Source of the DNA: Epiperipatus broadwayi
Taxonomy: Eukaryota; Onychophora; Udeonychophora; Euonychophora; Peripatidae
NCBI GenBank assembly: GCA_028023455.1
Contig: JAQFVV010000043.1
Location: 1,162,001 to 1,226,000, forward strand
Reading direction: 5' to 3'
DNA: 64,000 bases
A program made the position numbers and the translations under genes. Below the pieces are notes generated by a model. It searched no databases. It was not told where the DNA came from and was given only the letters and a program-made list of their open reading frames with translations. Shown piece after piece: positions 35,170 through 46,869 of the stretch (positions are counted from its first letter, which is position 1; the number at the start of each line of letters is the position of its first letter).

Positions 35170-36740
35170 ATATATGCATATTTAGAGCATGTGAAAATAA
35201 AGTATTTTCTGCACACAACTTTATTTTAATGTTTTATCCCAGTGTTAAAGGATAATTCTTGTTGCTATCATATTACTTGTTGTTATTAATTTATTCATTT
35301 TATTAATAGTCTTCAGCAAAGAGAAATAAACTCTGAAACAAATGAAAGTTGTTGTGCATTTTAATTTAATATTGATGCTGTTGTTGTTGTTGGGATTATA
35401 GATTCTCCAATTACGTAGCAGCACACAAAAGCTTAAGATTCTAACAAGATTATTTTCATTGATTTGTTAGATCTGGGGCCAATCTTTTAATTTTCCACAC
35501 ATACAATGTATTTTTTACACACTTTTTTTTTAACTTTAAAATTAAAAATAACTCAATGTATACACAGTCAGATAGAGTAAATTACCCTCTCCCAGACTAT
35601 AACTTAAAAGCAATAGTAAAAAGAAAAAATATATAAAAATTACAGAACAACACATAATAAGTTAAAGATTGCAATTTTATCCAATCAGAATAAAAATAAT
35701 ATTAAAGTGCAAGAATCAAACTTTAGTGGACGGAATATAGCACTGAGTTAATTGTCAATGACTTCTCACCAGAATCATAGTGCATATTTAATTAACTAAC
35801 AGTGTCAGGAGCAGGATGACTATATAGTTTATATAATATAAAAATTATTGCAATAAGAAATGTAAATTATAAGTCAGATGTTCCATTTTTTAACAAAGGG
35901 GTAAAAGTCAGATGTTCCATTTTTTTGACAAAGGGGTGGAAGACTCCTTCCTGTTGATTGCATTGAGGTATCTTGCAATAACTCATGCCTCCTTGAACTT
36001 TCTCTTATGATCATCCCTCTCTGTGCAGAAGGTCTTAATAAAAATAAATAATTTAAAGTATTTAGTCAGACAAGAGATTTTTTTTCATTTAGAATTAATA
36101 CTTGAAAAGTTTGCATTTTAGCTTAAAAGTTAAAATCTCATTTTTAATTAGGATAGAAGTTAATTCTTTCTTTGGCATAGGTTTATTGAAGTCCATCTTT
36201 ATGGTCCTTGATGCATCCCACCACTTAGTTCAAAGCTCCATCCATCACATATTATATTTGTTCTCAGTGGAGATGAATCCACTGCTTGCCATTTCCCAGA
36301 AACCTTCATTCTGGAGGCTGCCTCAGTTGGTGAAAATATGAAGAGCAATCCAATTTTTTAAAGAATAATTATTACAATCCTTTTTCAGACTGAATTCTTC
36401 TTTTTTATATTATTTCAAATTCCTTATCATTGAATTCCAGGATCAATCTTGTCTGGCTTGGTGCTGTGGTGATAATGATATTTCTCTGTGGACCATGTGT
36501 TCGTCCGCATCATTATTGGCAAATTTGGTTTAGAGTGGTAAAACCTAAATTTCATTACTAGTAATTTTTAATTTATCTCTTATCTGACTTACAATTGGTT
36601 AAATACCCCAAGGGTCTGATCGCTATAACATCATTAAATTCATTTCCATCCTACCAAGACTAAAAATAACTTTTAACAGAAAGTAAATTAACGGTTCATA
36701 TTATTCTTTTACATTAAAATCAAGTCTTTTGTTTTTAGAT
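35170..36740. other. HYDIN intron, mostly unassigned
   Basis: Contains the 35-bp duplication at 35,867. A less A+T-rich stretch at 36,180-36,520 has an open frame of about 80 codons (plus strand) that I do not recognise; it may be an old transposable element. Confidence 0.4.
35867..35942. repeat. ~35-bp tandem duplication
   Basis: AAGTCAGATGTTCCATTTTT followed by ACAAAGGGGT occurs twice. Confidence 0.8.
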
Positions 36741-36845
36741 TTTTTTTTTTTAAGTGTCATAGCATTGGCCAGGATGTGAACCTGCAACCCAGGCAATTGC
36801 CTGCAAGTGCAAGGCAGTCGCGCTGACCTCTTGACCACCAATGCA
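36741..36845 (-). mobile_element. SINE1, minus strand
   Basis: Recognised by AGTGTCATAGCATTGGCC and the complement of box A (CTCTTGACCACCA). It has a long oligo-T (A tail) at the left end. Confidence 0.75.
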
Positions 36846-36849
36846 AGAC

Positions 36850-38085
36850 TGTTTTGGGATTTTTAACTTTTAACTTTAAATAATTACTCCATTTACCATC
36901 TGTGCATTTTATAGATACTGATTTAAATAAAATTTCATTTATTGATTTTTATCTTTTTATTTGAGAGCAATTGTTTTTTTAACGGCATATATGTACACCA
37001 TTACATATCTCTGAACTACCTCAAAAAAATATAAAAAAAAAGAATTTACTTAGTCTTAGTAAACATATGTTAAAAAATTATTTTTAATGATTTCTTTGGT
37101 TGGTAATTACACAAAACTATTTACATGTCCATTCTCCCCATTTTTAGTTTAATATATTCTATCCACTTTCTAGCAACACATGTTGCTAATTTTGCAGCTT
37201 CTGGATTAATATTGTCCACAGCAATAATGACTCACTCTATACTGCATTTAAATTTCTGAATCTCTGGATAACTGAATGTTCGAATATCTGAATAAATCCA
37301 AATATAAATCAAGGAATCTCAAAATGACTATAACAATAGCTAAGTTGCACTTTTATATCCAACTCTCCCATTGTTTATTTCCTTATCATAGTTTTAATTT
37401 TTTTATAACTTAAATCTACTTTAATTAATTTTACATTTTTCTTTAATTTAATCTATTACCTTATCAATTTTATGCTGATGAAATAGTTTACATGGTTTTT
37501 TAATTAATTCAATTATCAGTTTAAAATTTTTATCAGCCATAGATTTTTCAAATTTAATTGCATTCCAAAAGTTTTTTTTTACTAATTAATTTTTATTTTG
37601 ACTTGTTACATTTATTTATTTTTATCTATATATTCTTTTAATTTATTTCAACTTATAAAGAGAAGAGAGAGTGAGTTTAAATTTTTATTTCTCCTAATTC
37701 TTTTCCCCATCCCACTTTAATAATTAGCTTTATTAAAGTTTCGATAAATTGTATTTAATTAGCTTTATTCTGTTCTAAACACAAAAATATGACAATCTTT
37801 TGTTTTACAAAATTAAATTTTCAAAATCTGCTTCCTTAAATATATTTTTTTGATTACTCTCATTTTTTTTAATATTTTTTTTATTTATGTTGAAATTATA
37901 AAAATGTAACATAGATATATGTGTGTTTTATAATATATATCTCATTAGCATTACAATATATATATATATATTATAGTGACAAATAAACTTGTGTAAAAAT
38001 ACTTCTACACTTTATCAAGTATTAGGATTTTCAGCATTAAATATTAGCATAGATTCTAGCTTTAGACTACCTTCAGGATTATTTA
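36850..38085. other. HYDIN intron, nothing recognised
   Basis: Poly-T-rich low-complexity DNA; an (AT)n stretch near 37,960. Confidence 0.5.
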
Positions 38086-38087
38086 AA

Positions 38088-38376
38088 CTACATGATCACC
38101 ACCTCTTAGGCTAGCACATATCTGTTATTAAACAGGCAAAACTCTCCACACAGTAGTGCCACCCTGTGCCAACCAGAGTAATCAATGGATGCCAGAAGAC
38201 TTGTGCATAAAATCCCCATCTAGTGCCTACTCATCCAATATCCCCAAACTAGTTTTTGTCTTGTGTCCTTCATCAGTGAGGAGCCTTGGATCTGTGAGCA
38301 CTGCACCTTTTGGCATCCATTGATTACTTTGGTTGGCACAAGGTGGCACTACTGTATGGAGAGTTTTGCCTGTTTA
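38088..38376. mobile_element. F1 foldback, copy 7 (degenerate)
   Basis: Left arm with CUGAUGA but AAAAC instead of GAAAC; right arm shortened to the outer TTTTGGCATCCATTGATTAC part. Confidence 0.8.
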
Positions 38377-38896
38377 ATTCACCATTATCTTTTAGCAAAA
38401 GAGTAAGATCCACTTTTTGCAACTTGAAAGTCAAATATTGTCTTCTTTCAATGAGTCATATAAATGATAATTTTTTTTTCAATTTACAATTAATTCATCA
38501 ATATTAAAAATTTGCTCATTTTAACCAATCTACTTTGATTACTTTGGCTGACTATGAAAAACATTCTGAAATTTATTTGTTAATCTTAGATTGTGATATT
38601 ATGAAGATTTTATTCCTTAGCTATTAGTGTTCACGGCAGTAGCATTTTAAATTTCTTTTAAAAACTTCTCTTTATTTTTCTTAACTGAAATGGAAGTAAG
38701 TATTTCTCACAGGATACTGTTTATGAACCAAAGTTTGCTTATGCCCAATGTTACTACAGACATATTTGTTTATTTTATTTAATTATTTCTAATTTATTAT
38801 TCAGAGCATTAGATAAAGATGTCATTCAGTTAATAATTTCTAAAAATATTAAATGAAATATTAAAAATATTCAACAGAATATAGTATATTTTTAAA

Positions 38897-39105
38897 CAGA
38901 GCAAAACTCTCCATACAGTATTGCCACCTGTGCTAAACAGAGTAATCAATGGATGCCAGAAGGCTTGTGCATAAAATCCCTATCTAATGCCTACTCATCC
39001 AATATCCCCAGACTAGTTTTATGCACAAGCCTTCTAGCATCCATTGATTACTCTGTTTAGCACAGGTGGCAATACTGTATGGAGAGTTTGCTCTGTTTAT
39101 CAACA
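38897..39105. mobile_element. F1 foldback, copy 8 (ribozyme deleted)
   Basis: The arms meet at CAGACTAGTTTTATGCACAAG, so the centre and the ribozyme core are missing. A near-perfect short palindrome remains. Confidence 0.8.
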
Positions 39106-39317
39106 ATTAATGTGCTAGTAAAGGAGATGTGATCATGTGATGCTTAATAGTATATTTTTAATTTGTGGATAAATTTTTAAAAAATTACCACAGACACATC
39201 CATAGATTGTGTCCAGTAATGCTGGAATATAAATTAATGAGTACAACTGTACTTAATCTTTAAGTTGCTATATCAAAAATCCATTACATGAAAGGTGTTA
39301 CTGTAAGTACTAATATT

Positions 39318-39490
39318 AAAACAGGCAAAACACTCTATATGTATTGCCACTCAATGCAAGCCAGAGTAAACAATGGATGTCAGAAGACTTGTGCATAAAA
39401 CCCCATCTAGGGCCTACTCATCCAATATCCCCAGAGTAGTTTCTGGCTTGTGGTCTTCATCAGTGAGGAGCTTCAGATCTGAGAAATAGT
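39318..39490. mobile_element. F1 half element, copy 9
   Basis: Left arm only. On the minus strand CUGAUGA and GAAAC are present, but the cleavage triplet region reads CUACUC. Confidence 0.75.
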
Positions 39491-39552
39491 GAACATGTGG
39501 TGTAAGTACTGTTGTATCTTATAAGTAAAAATATTACATCTTTTTATTAGAT

Positions 39553-39715
39553 ATGATATGTTGAACTATTTTCATCATCTATGAGTGAATCTTGAATGTA
39601 TAGAAAATTTTAAACTTTCCAAATAGACAACACAGTTTAGTAATTACATAATGCTTTGAGTTGTATTCAACATTCACTCATAGATGATGGAAATAGTCCA
39701 ATATATCACATCCAA
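39553..39715. repeat. Small palindrome
   Basis: ACTATTTTCATCATCTATGA mirrored by TCATAGATGATGGAAATAGT. A related single arm lies at 12,340-12,400. Confidence 0.75.
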
Positions 39716-39882
39716 TAATATACGATCATTATTAACTTTTAGATAAATACATCTTTTTATGTTACTATATTTCAACAAATTAATCTTTATTTAAATTAAC
39801 TTAAGCATTGGTGTGTAATATCAATAAAAGGACAAAAATTTACATTGAATATAACTTTTAATAATAAAAATTTACAACTTAC

Positions 39883-40035
39883 TATATATGATGTAAAATG
39901 CGCATCTATCACTGATTCATTAGCTAATGTTATAGTTTTTTCATATGGAGTTAATACGGGAATAGTTCCCCAATCCAAAAATGTGGGTGTAATATGAATT
40001 ACAGGTCCTGCTCCAATAGCCCAGATTGATACAAA
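39883..40035 (-). CDS. HYDIN: HYDIN-like exon B
   Basis: Seen: 51 codons without a stop between a TTTTAG acceptor and a GTAAGT donor, phase 0 in and out. Key residues are GAGPVIHITPTFLDWGTIPV, then a TLANES run followed by DAHFTSY. A glycine-rich link, then P-x-x-LDWG-x-I-x-V, then a 'xLxNES' strand is the opening of a HYDIN ASH domain. The frame runs directly into exon C. The peptide before GAGP should be the end of a preceding ASH domain that exon A does not supply, so at least one exon between 51.3 and 40.0 kb was not found. Confidence 0.8.
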
Positions 40036-40083
40036 CTAAAATTCATTTAAATAAAATTATTCATTTATATACATCACCACACA

Positions 40084-40088
40084 ATCAT

Positions 40089-40131
<43 letters not shown>

Positions 40132-40132
40132 A
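40084..40132. repeat. (AC)n(AT)n microsatellite
   Basis: CACACACAC run passing directly into ATATATAT, about 50 bp downstream of the HYDIN exon B acceptor on the plus-strand map. Confidence 0.9.
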
Positions 40133-40374
40133 ACCATTATACAATTACAAATATCCAGTAACGCCCTCTGTTTAAAAGTCTATATCTCAATAATAGCGAA
40201 CTTGAAAATGATACCACTTTGAAGTTGTATGCTAAACGATGTTGAATATTGAAATACAAACCAACTTAAACACAGAGCATGAAATTTTAAATAAGCAAAC
40301 GATCTTAAATTTTGCTAATAAACTAACATGTTTATAAACTTATTAAAGACAAACTAAACATTATATATATATAT

Positions 40375-40470
40375 ATAATTAAAGGGGATTTGAACCCATA
40401 TGTTCAACTCCCTTCAGTTATCCATTCATCTTATATAACTGATACACATAACCATATATATGTGTGTGTG
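40375..40470 (+). repeat. F2 outer end, fragment
   Basis: Left-arm outer end only (GGGGATTTGAACCCATATG ... GATACACATAACCATATA), no ribozyme. Confidence 0.65.
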
Positions 40471-40535
40471 TTAAAATAAATATTTTTGTGACTAGACATG
40501 ATATAAAGAATGACAATTAAGGGATTATAAACCTT

Positions 40536-41310
40536 AAAACATCACATGACCACTATCTTCCATGCTTGCTCATAACTGTTGTTAAAATAGGCAAAACTCT
40601 CTCCATACAGTAGTGCCACTCTAACCAACACAGAGTAATCAATGGATGCCAGAAGACTTGTGCATAAAATCCCTATCTAGTGCCTACTCATCCAATATCC
40701 CCAAACTAGTTTCTCGCTTATGGCCTTCATCAGTGAGGAGCCTTGGATCTGAGAGCACTGCACCTAGATCTTAAAATATAATGCAACCCTCCAGCACCCA
40801 CCTTTTATCTCTACATAACTACTAAACTATGAGAATAAAATTGAAAACACACAGATATTTTCAATCTAAGCTCAATAGCTTATATAATGGTCATGTGATG
40901 TTTTAAGGTTTAATACCAATCCTGCCTTATAGGAAGGTGGTGGCTATGGTTGTAAAAGAGCCAAAGACACCAAAATGTATGGGTGCTGAACTGAGTTCAG
41001 ACCCATATGAGTATATAAGCTATTGAGCTTAGATTGAAAATATCTGTTTTCAATTTTATTCTCATAGTTTAGTAGTTATGTAGAGATAAAAGGTGGGTGA
41101 TGGAGGGTTGCGTTAGATCCTAAGATCTAGGTGCAGTGCTCTCAGATCCAAGGCTTTTAACTGACAAAGGCCATAAGCCAGAAACTAGTTTGGGGATATT
41201 GGATGAGTAGGCACTAGATAAGGATTTTATGCACAAGCCTTCTGGCATCCATTGATTACTCTGTCTTGCTTAGAGTGGCATTACTGTATGGAGAGAGTTT
41301 TGTCTATTTT
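40536..41310. mobile_element. F1 foldback, copy 10 (largest)
   Basis: Full arms around a centre near 40,920. Possible TSD AAGGGATTATAAACC (from 40,525) against AAGGGATTGTAACC (from 41,311). Left-arm core intact except a weak stem II; right arm reads CUGACAAA. Confidence 0.85.
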
Positions 41311-41332
41311 AAGGGATTGTAACCATATAAAC

Positions 41333-41729
41333 CAGGGGTCCCCAACCTTTTTGCACTTAAGAGCACATTCTATAATACCGGCCAGGTGGCGGGCATGATT
41401 TATTTTTCAACCAGGTAGCAGGCACCATTTATTTTTGCAATGTAGATTTATAGTTGGATATTGTTAATAATACACATAATGTACAAAAAAATATTTATTT
41501 CAAAAATAAAATTTTAACATATAATTAACGTTTATATTTTTACGCTGTAAAAGTATAGTATGTCCTACAAACTGATTACAATATAATACAATAATTTATA
41601 AGAAATTTTAAAAATTAAATTTATTTGTATCAGATAAATAATTTTTTATCATGTTCGGATAGCGGCGGGCACACATAAAATGATCTGCAGGCACCATGGT
41701 GCCCATGGGTATAAGATTGGGGACCCCTA
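41333..41729. mobile_element. Non-autonomous hAT MITE
   Basis: Seen: terminal inverted repeats CAGGGGTCCCCAACC at left and its complement GATTGGGGACCCCT at right, about 397 bp with no coding capacity. It is flanked by a perfect 8-bp duplication ATATAAAC (41,325-41,332 and 41,730-41,737). 'CAGGGGTCCCC' termini and 8-bp TSDs are established hAT hallmarks. Confidence 0.85.
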
Positions 41730-41749
41730 ATATAAACAGTACCAGAGAT

Positions 41750-42234
41750 AACATTAGTTTTGATGTTGCAAGAAAACTCAATTACTAATGGATATCCTGT
41801 GGCTAAACAAGTTATTCCTGTTAACCTGTAATAACACTTTTACACTGAGTTTAAATAAAAGTAAAAGAATATTTTATTTTAAACTCAAGTTGTTATAAGG
41901 ATTTAAACTCAGACATATTTTTTATATGTGTGAGATAAAGAAGGCTCATATCTTCTCTTGATATCCTGAAAATAATTCACATTCTCCAGAATATTGTATA
42001 TGTTAAATTAAATATTTTCATGGATTTAAAGTGATAAGTAATGAAAATTAAGGGATTATGTCCACTTAAACAATCATAAATAACAATCTTTAATGTTTCT
42101 AGGTAACTATCAATTACTAATTGACATCTTCAGGCTAAACAAGTTTTGTCCATTAACCTATAATAACTCTTTTGACTAAATTTAGACAGAAGTAAAAAGA
42201 TTTTTTTTTCTATTTCTAGCACAAATTGTTATAA
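41750..42234. repeat. Old ~335-bp tandem repeat
   Basis: Seen: the block around 41,760-41,940 (TCAATTACTAATGGATATC, GGCTAAACAAG, GTTATAAGGATT) recurs diverged at 42,090-42,240. Further unit starts are visible near 40,500 and 42,005. Later insertions (F1 at 40.5 kb, the hAT MITE, the 0.85-kb repeat) interrupt it. Confidence 0.5.
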
Positions 42235-43093
42235 GGATTCACTGACGGTAGGCTTGGGCGAGTTGGTTAGTGCTTTCTTTGGAGCCAGTTCTTATGGGAT
42301 TATAGGCAGTTAATGGAGACACAGGACATCCGAACCTGTCCTGGCAAGAAGCTTAGCACATCATGGTAAAGAAAATATTCTTTCTGTAGGTTTAATGTTC
42401 ATTCTAGGTAGAATAATTACCGGATCAGCTTTCAGAATATGCAGGAATAGTTAGTGCAAGTATCTCTCGGAGTTGGTGGAAGTGTCTCAGAGTTTGTGTA
42501 ATTCTCCTGTCAGAGTTGGTGTCTGTCTCTTTGTGCTGGTGCAAGTATTCTAGCTGATGCCAGTATTGAAAGCTAGTCCAAGATAATCCAATGGCCTGAT
42601 TCAGCCAGTTATATCTGAATAATATCTCTTAAACCAATTACCAAACTTTTTCTTTTTAATTAAAATTTAAAAATTCTCGATCTAGATAACAATAGTTATC
42701 TAATTAACAAAATAAATTGCCCTTTACAGATCTAGGAATTAACTAATGAAAAATTCTTTTCTTTTTGTTTTCTTTCTTTTTAATTAGCCTTATCAATCTA
42801 AATCCCCAAATCTGAAAAGCAATCTATTTGTACACTTTACTTTTACATAAATTTAACAAAAAAAAAAAAAAAATCTTAGTTTTCTTTTTTTTTTTTTTCA
42901 AAATTAAAATTAAAAACCAAATATAACTGTGGTATTAAAATATAATTCCCACGCACATACATATATATTTGTACAAGCATTAAAAAAAAAACTTTTAATC
43001 AAGTTTTACAAACGAAATCTTATATAAAAATTTATTTTATTTTTTTCACCCCTATAAAACTATAATTTTTGTAATGATGTCTTAAACATCCAT
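42235..43093. repeat. 0.85-kb direct repeat, copy 1
   Basis: Begins GGATTCACTGACGGTAGG and ends AACATCCAT. Very similar to 45,954-46,804 over its whole length, differing mainly in poly-A/T run lengths. It sits inside an older 335-bp tandem repeat (its left flank TTGTTATAAGGATT recurs near 41,884). Confidence 0.85.
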
Positions 43094-43686
43094 TACAACT
43101 GCCTCTCCGTCATCACAAAAAAAAAAAACTTAGCTGACTTTTCTCTGCCTACCACTAACCAGTTTTCTCTACGTTTGTTCTCACTTTAAAAAAAAAATCA
43201 AATCCGTCTGACTACCCTAGCAAATACTATTTTAAATCATTTGTAAGTAACATAAATTTTCAGGAATATACTGGCGATCTATTAAAATAACTATTTACAA
43301 CAAAGTAATACAATTACGATAGCCACTATACATTTTATTAAATAAAAACGATAATTCAAAATATCAAAATGTAATATTGTTTATCACACACATATATAGT
43401 TGTAATTATATAATATTATTTACAAAATTCATTCAGGCTTATCACCTATGTCGAAATAAATTTCTATTCTCAACTCGTAGTCCAATTAAAAATCCATTGA
43501 GGTTTTTTTTTTTAGCAGTACCTCCGATCAATATCACTTACGCTCGGTCAGGCAGTTATTTCTTTATTCTTACTGCCTCTCTAATGTACGTTCCTTTCCC
43601 CCTTTTGTCTGTCCTTTGCTTATAATTTATTGCCTTGTCTCTTTCTCATTCTGTTTTATCTTGTAGCTCGTATATCTTACGACTCT

Positions 43687-44349
43687 TTAGCCGAGCAAAA
43701 TATATTTGTTCAACATGTCCCATTTAGTACATACCGCCTCGTTAATAACAAATGGAACGAATCCCTCTTCTATAGTCTTTTCAAATAAAATTGCTCTATA
43801 GATAGCTTTTATCTCTGCCTTAAAATCATACTCCTTAACTTTTTTCTTAACTCTCTTTTTTTTAAATTCGTATTCACAACCACAAGTTATTTTAACCAAT
43901 TTATTTTTAGTTTCTTACAGAAACTCTTTTACGTTATTCTCTGTCTTTTGATCTGCATTTTTTATCTCACCACCTATCTGCACCCAATCTCTACCAACTT
44001 CTATCTCTATTTCTACCTTGTCTGTTCTAATGCTATCCTGTTCTAATTCATCTTTTGCTTCTTTCATCTCTTCCATTACTATTTCCACTTCCTGAACCTC
44101 CTTATTCCTATCTTTCTCTATGACTTCTATAGCTGCCTGATTTTTGTCAACTTTCTTCAATATTTCCTGTCTCATTCCTTTCATTTCTGCTCTCAGCTCC
44201 TCCAGTATTGTTTGTTGACTCCATTTTATTTCTATATTTTGTTTTGTTATGTTTTGTTTCATTTCCTGCAATTCCTGTCGTATTTCTTTCATCTCGGCTT
44301 GCTGAGTTTGTTTCATTTCTATTATCAACTCTATCATCATCTTCATCAT
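43687..44349 (-). pseudogene. Gag-like coiled-coil ORF
   Basis: Seen: a Met-rich start followed by about 140 codons of Glu/Lys/Gln-rich heptads (MKEIRQELQEMKQN, then EELRAEMKGMRQEILKK). This is a long coiled coil ending at a stop near 43,915. A second frame (43,899-43,687) continues with a basic segment (KKKRVKKKVKEYDFKAEIKA) and a WDMLNKY block, apparently the next part of the same protein after a frame change. Coiled-coil N-termini of this kind are common in invertebrate Gag proteins. No zinc knuckle is visible. It could instead be a host coiled-coil protein fragment. Confidence 0.5.
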
Positions 44350-44811
44350 CGTCTGTGTCTCGCTCTCTTCTTTTTCTACTATCTGGGGGTGGTTAAATGA
44401 AACTGGGCTCTATTCCCAACCTACCTCCCTATCATTTTCTTCTTTAGCTTCCATTTTCAAAATAAACTTAGCCCCGATGCAATCTAATTATTTTTTTCAA
44501 ATTACCAACGGAACTTTTCTTTTAAATCTGTTTATTAATGGGTTTTTTTTAATCTTCAACAGCTAACTTTATTTTATTTTTACAAAGCAAACTTAAACTC
44601 TTTACTTTTTTAAAAAAACTTTACGAACGTCGAACTAATTAATAAACTCTTTTTGAATATCAAAACATTAAATACGGACAGATACGAAACTACCTGCATC
44701 TTTCCATCAACTTCTATTCCACCACTAACTTTATTTCACCTATTTTCGCCTACCGTTTCTGTTTATTTTTCCCAACCATCCGAACAAAACATCTCACGTA
44801 AAGTTTTAATA

Positions 44812-44836
44812 TCAGCCCCACATTGGGCGCCAAAAA
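44812..44836 (-). other. Primer-binding-site-like sequence
   Basis: On the minus strand it reads TGGCGCCCAATGTGGGGC, the shape of a retroelement PBS complementary to a tRNA 3' end. It lies about 460 bp upstream of the gag-like start. Confidence 0.5.
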
Positions 44837-45953
44837 TTACTATCCTATATACCGGACAAAAGCTTTAGACTTGCATATACTGACCGCCAGGGTGCCACTA
44901 GTCTGAAATTTGGAACTAGACATTTATTTTTAAGGGGTTACAGGATATGCGAATCAAATGTGCCAGACTAGCTCAATCAAGCAAATGAGATCTATGTTTT
45001 GTTCAGTGAGTTGGAAAGGTAGCAACAGAAAACAAAATGAACTAAGTAAATGAATAAATAATTTTATTAGTAGCATGGTTAAATAAACATAAATCTAAAT
45101 AATAATCTTTAAAGCACACTTAAAATATTTACTACACGTACATTCGTCAAAATTAAATTTAAATATTTTATATGGCTTTGAGAGTGATTTTCTGTGCATG
45201 AAAGAGTGCAAAACAGTGACAGTAGCAGAAGTATTAGTAAGTATCCAGTGATCTCATGTAAGAAAAGGGAGGTTAGCTTCCTGCTTATAACCCATAGTTA
45301 GGAAAAGGCTGAATCTCCGTATTTGAGATTTATGTAAGCTTATGTCGAAACCGAAGAAATGCTAAGGTAGCTTCCAAAACATTAATAATAATAAAAAGAG
45401 TGTTGACAGTTATTACTTTCAATCAATTGACCTTCCTCTGAGTGAGACAGGCTAGGAGCTCACAATCTACCTATTGAGGGGGTTGAAACGATCATACGTG
45501 CCCCTAATAAATGAATTGGAAGCTTGAAGAAATAAAACTAAAAACTATTATATTTCATAATCATCTATCATAAATAATTAAAGTTTCATGACATAAGTAG
45601 AACTAATAATAAAATGGGTCCCAAGCCAGAAGTCATTTAAAATAGTCTGTAATATCCAGACTGCTTTCTGTGATAAAAGAAATGTGAGATTAAAATAAAC
45701 TACTATCTTACTTACTAAGACTTAAATAGGATGGACAATAATAGGTTTGAAACTAGCACTTGTTAAAAAAAAAGAAAAAAAAATCAAGTACACAGAAATC
45801 GAATTACATAAGATATAACTTTTAAAAAAACATTTATATTTAAAAAGGGAACAAATCTAAGATAACATTATTTAAATTGCAAAAATGTGAGGTACCTTAA
45901 TAATTTATTTAAATGCTAGTGCACTAGACTTCTTAAGTATAGTCCGCTGCTCT

Positions 45954-46804
45954 GGATTCACTGACGGTAGGCTTGGGCGAGTTGGTTAGTGTTTTCTTTG
46001 AAGCCGGTTCTTATGGCATTATAGGCAGTTAATGGAGACACAGGATGTCTGAACCTGTCCTGGCGAGAAGCTTAGCACATCATGGTAAAGAAAATATTCT
46101 TTCTGTAGGTTTAATGTTCATTCTAGGTAGAATAATTACCGGATCAGCTTTCAGAATATGCAGGAATAGTTAGTGCAAGTATCTCTCGGAGTTGGTGGAA
46201 GTGTCTCAGAGTTTGTGCAATTCTCCTGTCAGAGTTGGTGTCTGTCTCTTTGTGCTGGTGAAAGTATTCTAGCTGATGCCAGTATTGAAAGCTAGTCCAA
46301 GATAATCCAATGGCCTGTTCAGCCTGTTATATCTGAATCATATCTCTTAAACCAATTACCAAACTTTTTCTTTCTAATTAAAATTTAAAAATTCTCAATC
46401 TAGATAACAATAGTTATCTAATTAACAAAATAAATTGCCCTTTACAGATCTAGGAATTAACTAATGAAAAATTCTTTTCTTTTTGATTTCTTTCTTTTTA
46501 ATTAGCCTTATCAATCTAAATCCCCAAATCTAAAAAGCAATCTATTTGTACACTTTACTTTTACATAAATTTAACAAAAAAAAAATAATCTTAGTTTTCT
46601 TTTTTTTATTCAAAATTAAAATTAAAAACCAAATATAACTGTGGTATTAAAATATAATTCCCACGCACATACATATATATTTGTACAAGCATTAAAAAAA
46701 AAACTTTTAATCAAGTTTTACAAACGAAACCTTATATAAAAATTTATTTTATTTTCTTCACCCCTATAAAACTATAATTTTTGTAATGGTGTCTTAAACA
46801 TCCA
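45954..46804. repeat. 0.85-kb direct repeat, copy 2
   Basis: Second copy of the 42,235 repeat. It passes at its right end into (AT)n microsatellite at 46,805-46,861. Confidence 0.85.
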
Positions 46805-46827
46805 TATATATATATATATTATAACAT

Positions 46828-46861
<34 letters not shown>
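46805..46861. repeat. (AT)n microsatellite
   Basis: AT repeat, interrupted once by TAACATCC, at the right end of the 0.85-kb repeat copy 2. Confidence 0.9.
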
Positions 46862-46862
<1 letters not shown>

Positions 46863-46869
46863 AGCACAA

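Larger units (their letters stand above)
42235..46804 (-). mobile_element. LTR-retrotransposon remnant with gag-like ORF between two direct repeats
   Basis: Seen: two direct copies of about 0.85 kb (42,235-43,093 and 45,954-46,804) flank about 2.9 kb. That interval contains a coiled-coil ORF on the minus strand and a primer-binding-site-like sequence at 44,812-44,836. No RT or integrase is visible. Two readings are possible. The repeats may be LTRs, but their ends lack clear TG/CA and the PBS-like site does not abut them. Alternatively they are internal pieces and the true LTR is about 44,838-45,953, giving internal-LTR-internal. Confidence 0.5.

Noticed and set aside
41333-41729. LTR or promoter function for the GGGGTCCCC inverted repeats
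   Set aside because: Termini and 8-bp TSD are fully explained by a hAT MITE.
44208-44400. Plus-strand open frames opposite the gag-like ORF
   Set aside because: Leu/Phe/Ser-rich shadows of the Glu/Lys-rich coiled coil on the other strand.
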